Below are positions 60,990 to 64,000 of a DNA stretch of 64,000 bases, piece after piece; the first letter of the stretch is position 1, and each line of letters begins with the position of its first letter. This stretch comes from Moorena producens 3L (GTDB lineage: Bacteria > Cyanobacteriota > Cyanobacteriia > Cyanobacteriales > Coleofasciculaceae): the NCBI RefSeq assembly GCF_000211815.1, contig NZ_GL890907.1, positions 1 to 64,000 of the forward strand. Direction: 5' to 3'. A program made the translations under genes and the position numbers. The notes beneath the pieces are model-generated. The model searched no databases. It was not told the DNA's origin and saw nothing but the letters and a program-made list of their open reading frames with translations.

Positions 60990-61874
60990 AAACTTATTGG
61001 TAAACCGTTGGGATCTGGATAAAAAATACGGGCGTTGCTTAATTAAGGTCTGAAAAGATAACGATCAGGACCTGGAACATCCCAGAATCGGAGATAGTGA
61101 ATCAGGAAACGAATGGAATATTTTAGCATTTCCTGGAATTTTGAAGTAAGCATTCAGCTATCAGCATTCAGCTATCAGCTTATGGGCTATGGGCACCCTT
61201 TGCGAACACCTGTTGAATAAAAGAGGTAAACATTTGTTTAATCTGAGTTAAGTCTGCTGACGGCTGACAACTGACGGCACCTCAAGCAGCGTGCGCGTAG
61301 CGCATATGCTTACATTTTCAATAACAAAGACTCTTGGGTTGTAGTCGCTCTAAATAATGTCTGATCTTTGGATTTTATCCTTCAATTATGGTCAGATAAG
61401 TCTGGCTTATTATCTAATACCCCTCATCACTAATATCAAGTCAGGTTGAATACCCATAATTAGAGGGAGGGTGGGAAGTCTGGGGAGATGGTCAGATGGT
61501 CAGATGGTCAGATGGGGGAGATTTTTATTAAGGGTAATTATCCCGACATGATATAAGTTAACTTTGCTTAAATTCTGGCCTAGGGTGGGTTAGGCGGCAA
61601 GTATTTTGAAAGCTCACCTTGTCTTGATGCAATAGCGAGTGGTTTTGGGTCTGTGTGGGTCACCTGCGGGAGCACCGCTGTTTGCCCCGTGGAAACCACG
61701 GCAGTTGCTCATGGGGGGAACCCCCTTTGGCCTCACTGCCTCCCCTTTGGCCAACTGCATCGCTTTAAGAGAGCTGTCCGCCGTAACCCACCAATAGTCA
61801 GCGACTTAAGCGGTGATTAGATTCACTCTGATAAACAGTCTCTTAGGCCATGAGCTGATCAGCTCAAAAAAAAG
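60990..61874. other. 885-bp gene-free region
   Basis: A GGCGTTGCTTAATTAAGG stretch (61022) is related to the AAGCAACGCC block at 55.6 and 59.4 kb. CAGCTATCAGC heptamers lie at 61147-61182. The second interspersed repeat copy is at 61430-61557 (with a GATGGTCA repeat). A GC-rich palindrome-laden block at 61650-61760 includes CCGTGGAAACCACGG. No gene seen. Confidence 0.6.
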
Positions 61875-61890
61875 GTACCCTCAAGGGTAC
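61875..61890. promoter_or_regulatory. Cassette 2 palindrome
   Basis: GTACCCTCAAGGGTAC, again preceded by an A-run and 89 bp before the ATG. The leader between palindrome and ATG is the same as in cassette 1 throughout. Confidence 0.75.
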
Positions 61891-61963
61891 TGTGAAGCCA
61901 GAGTTAGATCTGACATTCTAGAAATGTGTTGATTGAAATGAATTGCACCAAGAGGTAAAACCC

Positions 61964-62143
61964 ATGCCTTACAAATACTCTAACCCCTGTGTGTTCCAAG
62001 TTCCGATCAAATTAGAAGTACCCATTGTTCTCGACATCGCTGTCGCTGCTAAGCGCAAGTGCTTTGACAAATATGAGGAAATGGAGATCGAAGAGGCGGA
62101 AGGTAACGAAACTACTGAGTCACCCGCACCTCCTACCACTTAG
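61964..62143 (+). CDS. Small cassette protein 2, unknown family
   Basis: 59 residues. Residues 1-44 equal those of cassette 1 except Ser for Tyr at 6; the tail (AEGNETTESPAPPTT) is different in sequence but again acidic and rich in Thr and Pro. So the first three quarters are under constraint while the tail drifts. Cys9 and Cys33 are kept. Confidence 0.8.
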   Translation: MPYKYSNPCVFQVPIKLEVPIVLDIAVAAKRKCFDKYEEMEIEEAEGNETTESPAPPTT

Positions 62144-62216
62144 TCCCTTTAGGCATCTTTGAAAGGAATCTTTAACGGCTGGCTTTGAATTAGTTCATAG
62201 TAATTAATCCCTGAAA

Positions 62217-62251
62217 CCCCCCTAGGCTGATCAAGCCAGGGGATTTTTTTT
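62217..62251 (+). terminator. Intrinsic terminator after cassette 2
   Basis: CCCC-TA-GGCT-GATCA-AGCC-A-GGGG stem-loop followed by a run of eight T. The 360-bp gap to the next gene also holds a CCCATCT and CCCTATT heptamer array (62349-62423) but no gene. Confidence 0.85.
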
Positions 62252-62348
62252 GCCAGTCTCGTGCTTGCTTTTAGGGATCACGGAGGAGGGAGCAGGCAGC
62301 AGGTAGCAGCGATGCAGCGAGATCTTAGTGGTTTTCACGCCAGTTGCT

Positions 62349-62423
62349 CATCTCCCCATCTCCCCATCTCCCCATCTCCCCATCTCCCTACTCCCTATTC
62401 CCTATTCCCTATTCCCTATTCCC
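62349..62423. repeat. CCCCATCT and CCCTATT arrays
   Basis: Five CCCCATCT-like units followed by four CCCTATT units, of the same kind as in the eCIS locus gaps. The rest of 62252-62610 has no gene. Confidence 0.8.
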
Positions 62424-62610
62424 CGCCCACAAGACCACCATAGACCAGTTTCTCAACTGTCTGTACTATAAACAGTGCTAACTATGGAAAAATAAGGTTT
62501 TATTGCTGTCAGCTTTAGGACTACTTATAAAGTGGCACTGTCTCCAATCACTCCAACTGTTATTTCTATTTTACTAGTAAATAAGAAACCTTGATGATTG
62601 GAGAAAACAA

Positions 62611-62967
62611 ATGAAAAAAGCAATCTTCTTATTAGCTACAGCTGCTGCAGTTACCGTCCCTACAACTGAGGCTTTTGCTCAGCATACTTTTCCTAGTGAG
62701 CGTTCCCACTGTCTAGCCACCCTAACTGCTAGCAACCCCGATTCTCGGATCACCTTACGTTCTGGACCAGGAACTAATTATAGAAGCTTGGGTTATGGTT
62801 TAGTGGGTGATAATGTCTACGTGCTGACAGGCACTCCTCCAGAGCCAGATTACAAAATAGACAGCTTTGGCTATGGTTGGCACAGAGTAGGTTTTCCAGT
62901 AAGTGGTGCCAAAGGATGGATTCGCGACGATTTACTCAAAGTCGAATGTGCTCCCATTAATGATTAA
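62611..62967 (+). CDS. Secreted SH3b-domain protein
   Basis: 118 residues. The signal peptide MKKAIFLLATAAAVTVPTTEAFA is cleaved after AFA (about residue 23). The mature part is a bacterial SH3 domain (ITLRSGPGTNYRSLGYGLVGDNVYVL, WHRVGFPVSGAKGWIRDDLL). Such proteins usually bind peptidoglycan or other envelope polymers. Two Cys (in SHCLATL and KVECAP) might form a disulphide. It stands alone between cassettes 2 and 3; a functional link is not established. GGAG lies 10 bp before the ATG. Confidence 0.88.
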   Translation: MKKAIFLLATAAAVTVPTTEAFAQHTFPSERSHCLATLTASNPDSRITLRSGPGTNYRSLGYGLVGDNVYVLTGTPPEPDYKIDSFGYGWHRVGFPVSGAKGWIRDDLLKVECAPIND

Positions 62968-62988
62968 GTAGGTCTATAGGGAAAAAAG

Positions 62989-63004
62989 GTACCCTCAAGG
63001 GTAC
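62989..63004. promoter_or_regulatory. Cassette 3 palindrome
   Basis: GTACCCTCAAGGGTAC, 89 bp before the ATG. The leader here has TAAAGCCAGGGTTAGATTTGACATTATATAAATG, which contains TTGACA and TATAAA, though not at a spacing that makes a standard sigma-70 promoter. Confidence 0.75.
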
Positions 63005-63077
63005 TGTAAAGCCAGGGTTAGATTTGACATTATATAAATGTGTTGATTGAAATTAATTGCACCAAGAGGTAAACCCC

Positions 63078-63260
63078 ATGCCTTACAAATACCATAAACC
63101 CTGTGTGTTCCAAGTTCCGATCAAATTAGAAGTACCCATTGTGCTCGATCTAGCTGTAGGTGCTAAGCGTAAGTGCTTTACTAAATATGAGGAAATGGAG
63201 ATCGAAGAGAACGGAGCGGGTACTGAGCCAGCCGAACCAGTTGCCACTTTGTATCCTTAG
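63078..63260 (+). CDS. Small cassette protein 3, unknown family
   Basis: 60 residues. Differs from copy 1 at a few places in the conserved part (HK for YN at 6-7, L for I at 25, G for A at 28, T for D at 35), with Cys9 and Cys33 kept. The tail extends to PVATLYP. Together with cassette 4 it forms a 441-bp tandem duplication (palindrome to palindrome). Confidence 0.8.
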   Translation: MPYKYHKPCVFQVPIKLEVPIVLDLAVGAKRKCFTKYEEMEIEENGAGTEPAEPVATLYP

Positions 63261-63334
63261 GAATCTTTGAAATGATTTTTTTACGGCTGGCTTTAAAATT
63301 CTGGGCATAAATTAATTCCTATCTCTCCTCTATA

Positions 63335-63370
63335 TCCTCCCTCCTGAGCTCAGGAGGGAGGAGTTTTATT
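63335..63370 (+). terminator. Intrinsic terminator after cassette 3
   Basis: A perfect palindrome TCCTCCCTCCTGAG/CTCAGGAGGGAGGA (63335-63362) followed by GTTTTATT. The same element follows cassette 4. Confidence 0.9.
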
Positions 63371-63429
63371 GTAGACCAAAACCTATATCCCCCCTAAGTT
63401 AGGCCAGACTATCATCAGTTGAAAAAAAG

Positions 63430-63445
63430 GTACCCTCAAGGGTAC
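63430..63445. promoter_or_regulatory. Cassette 4 palindrome
   Basis: GTACCCTCAAGGGTAC, 89 bp before the ATG and preceded by seven A; the leader matches cassette 3. Confidence 0.75.
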
Positions 63446-63518
63446 TGCCAAGCCAGGGTTAGATTTGACATTATATAAATGTGTTGATTGAAATTAATTA
63501 CAGCAAGAGGTAAAACCC

Positions 63519-63692
63519 ATGCCTTACAAATACCATAAACCCTGTGTGTTCCAAGTTCCGATCAAATTAGAGGTGCCCATTGTGCTCGATCTAGCTGTAG
63601 GTGCTAAGCGTAAGTGCTTTACTAAGTATGAGGAAATGGAGATCGAAGAGAACGGAGCGGCTACTGATCCAGCCGAACCAGTTACCACTTAA
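63519..63692 (+). CDS. Small cassette protein 4, unknown family
   Basis: 57 residues, ATG at 63519 after AAGAGG. The upstream in-frame TTG of other copies is TTA here, which confirms the ATG as the real start. Residues 1-44 equal those of copy 3 (Cys9 and Cys33 included), and the tail is NGAATDPAEPVTT. It is the most recent duplicate. Confidence 0.82.
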   Translation: MPYKYHKPCVFQVPIKLEVPIVLDLAVGAKRKCFTKYEEMEIEENGAATDPAEPVTT

Positions 63693-63752
63693 TCTCTTTA
63701 GCAATCTTTGACAGCTGGCTTTTAAATTCTGGGCATAAATTAAGTCCTATAT

Positions 63753-63788
63753 CTCCTCCCTCCTGAGCTCAGGAGGGAGGAGTTTTAT
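63753..63788 (+). terminator. Intrinsic terminator after cassette 4
   Basis: Perfect 30-bp palindrome CTCCTCCCTCCTGAG/CTCAGGAGGGAGGAG (63753-63782) followed by TTTTATT. Confidence 0.9.
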
Positions 63789-63840
63789 TGTAGACCAAAA
63801 CCTATAATCATGCCCACCAATACTGAACCAGATAAAAATC

Positions 63841-63907
63841 GTAGGGTGGGCATTGATCAGGAAGATTAAAATTAGTGAGCCTATAAATTAAATGAGCAAT
63901 GCCCACC
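63841..63907. repeat. Family B element between cassettes 4 and 5
   Basis: GTAGGGTGGGCATTG and GAGCAATGCCCACC ends as in the 37-46 kb copies. The spacing from palindrome 5 to palindrome 6 is 525 bp against 441 bp for the previous unit; the extra 84 bp is about one element with its flanks. Confidence 0.8.
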
Positions 63908-63954
63908 AATACCGAGGCTAAGTTATGAAACACTATCATATCACCTCATAAAAG

Positions 63955-63970
63955 GTACCCTCAAGGGTAC
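63955..63970. promoter_or_regulatory. Cassette 5 palindrome, gene beyond window end
   Basis: GTACCCTCAAGGGTAC followed by TGCCAAGCCAGAGTTAGATT and TTGACATTATA, the same leader as in cassettes 3 and 4. A fifth small-protein gene would start near 64044, outside the window. Confidence 0.7.
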
Positions 63971-64000
63971 TGCCAAGCCAGAGTTAGATTTGACATTATA

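Noticed and set aside
59505..63692. Cassette proteins as cyanobactin or double-glycine bacteriocin precursors
   Set aside because: No recognisable leader, no GG/GA cleavage site, conserved rather than variable N-terminal core, and no protease, cyclase or ABC transporter nearby.

Overview
The window looks like chromosomal DNA of a large-genome filamentous cyanobacterium, with a Moorena/Moorea-like marine oscillatorialean as the best guess. The basis is many GCGATCGC (HIP1-type) sites, intergenic arrays of degenerate heptanucleotide repeats, numerous small palindromic interspersed repeats, Uma2-type nucleases, many toxin-antitoxin pairs and a small membrane protein resembling a photosystem II assembly factor. 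The species was not established by any search.

1-10.5 kb: an array of five DUF4157 (HExxH) proteins on the + strand; the first is cut by the window edge. They share a nearly constant N-terminal half and have unrelated C-terminal domains, the layout expected of cargo/effector cassettes for an extracellular contractile injection system (eCIS). A 1.87-kb stretch is repeated at a 2,463-bp period, so the array is actively duplicating, or the assembly is wrong there.

10.5-15.4 kb: an accessory stretch with palindromic repeats, two copies of one antitoxin/RelE-like toxin pair (one toxin copy is dead), two Uma2-family nucleases, and a broken toxin C-terminus followed by a broken putative immunity gene.

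15.5-41.3 kb: the eCIS structural locus, all on the + strand: AAA+ ATPase, DUF4255 terminator-like protein, a carboxypeptidase-regulatory-like protein, two sheaths, tube 1, a tail-assembly protein followed by a start-less DUF6760 frame (possible -1 frameshift), tube 2, a disordered repeat protein, LysM baseplate protein, gpD/VgrG-like hub, gp5-like spike, PAAR tip, gp25, two baseplate J-type proteins (one with a LamG insertion), tail protein I, an S74-chaperone tail fibre and a small coiled-coil protein. Most gaps between these genes contain a heptanucleotide repeat array. In cyanobacteria related particles have been described as thylakoid-anchored; nothing in this sequence decides the location.

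41.3-46.7 kb: a toxin-antitoxin island (AbrB/VapC, Phd-like, DUF433/DUF5615, MntA/HepT) riddled with a small inverted-repeat element that has truncated at least two of its genes.

46.9-57.2 kb: mostly chromosomal genes: membrane protein, glutathionyl-hydroquinone-reductase-like GST, a Psb35-like small protein, class A penicillin-binding protein, radical SAM protein, a secreted protein and a Tat-exported left-handed beta-helix protein.

57.5-64 kb: a methyltransferase, a 55-bp tandem repeat, and a family of four near-identical 57-60 residue proteins. Each is preceded, exactly 89 bp upstream of its ATG, by a perfect 16-bp palindrome within a conserved leader, and three or four are followed by terminator-like hairpins. 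A fifth leader runs off the window end and a sixth, solitary, lies 302 bp before the methyltransferase. I do not recognise this peptide family; together with the variable effector array it is the most likely undescribed system here.
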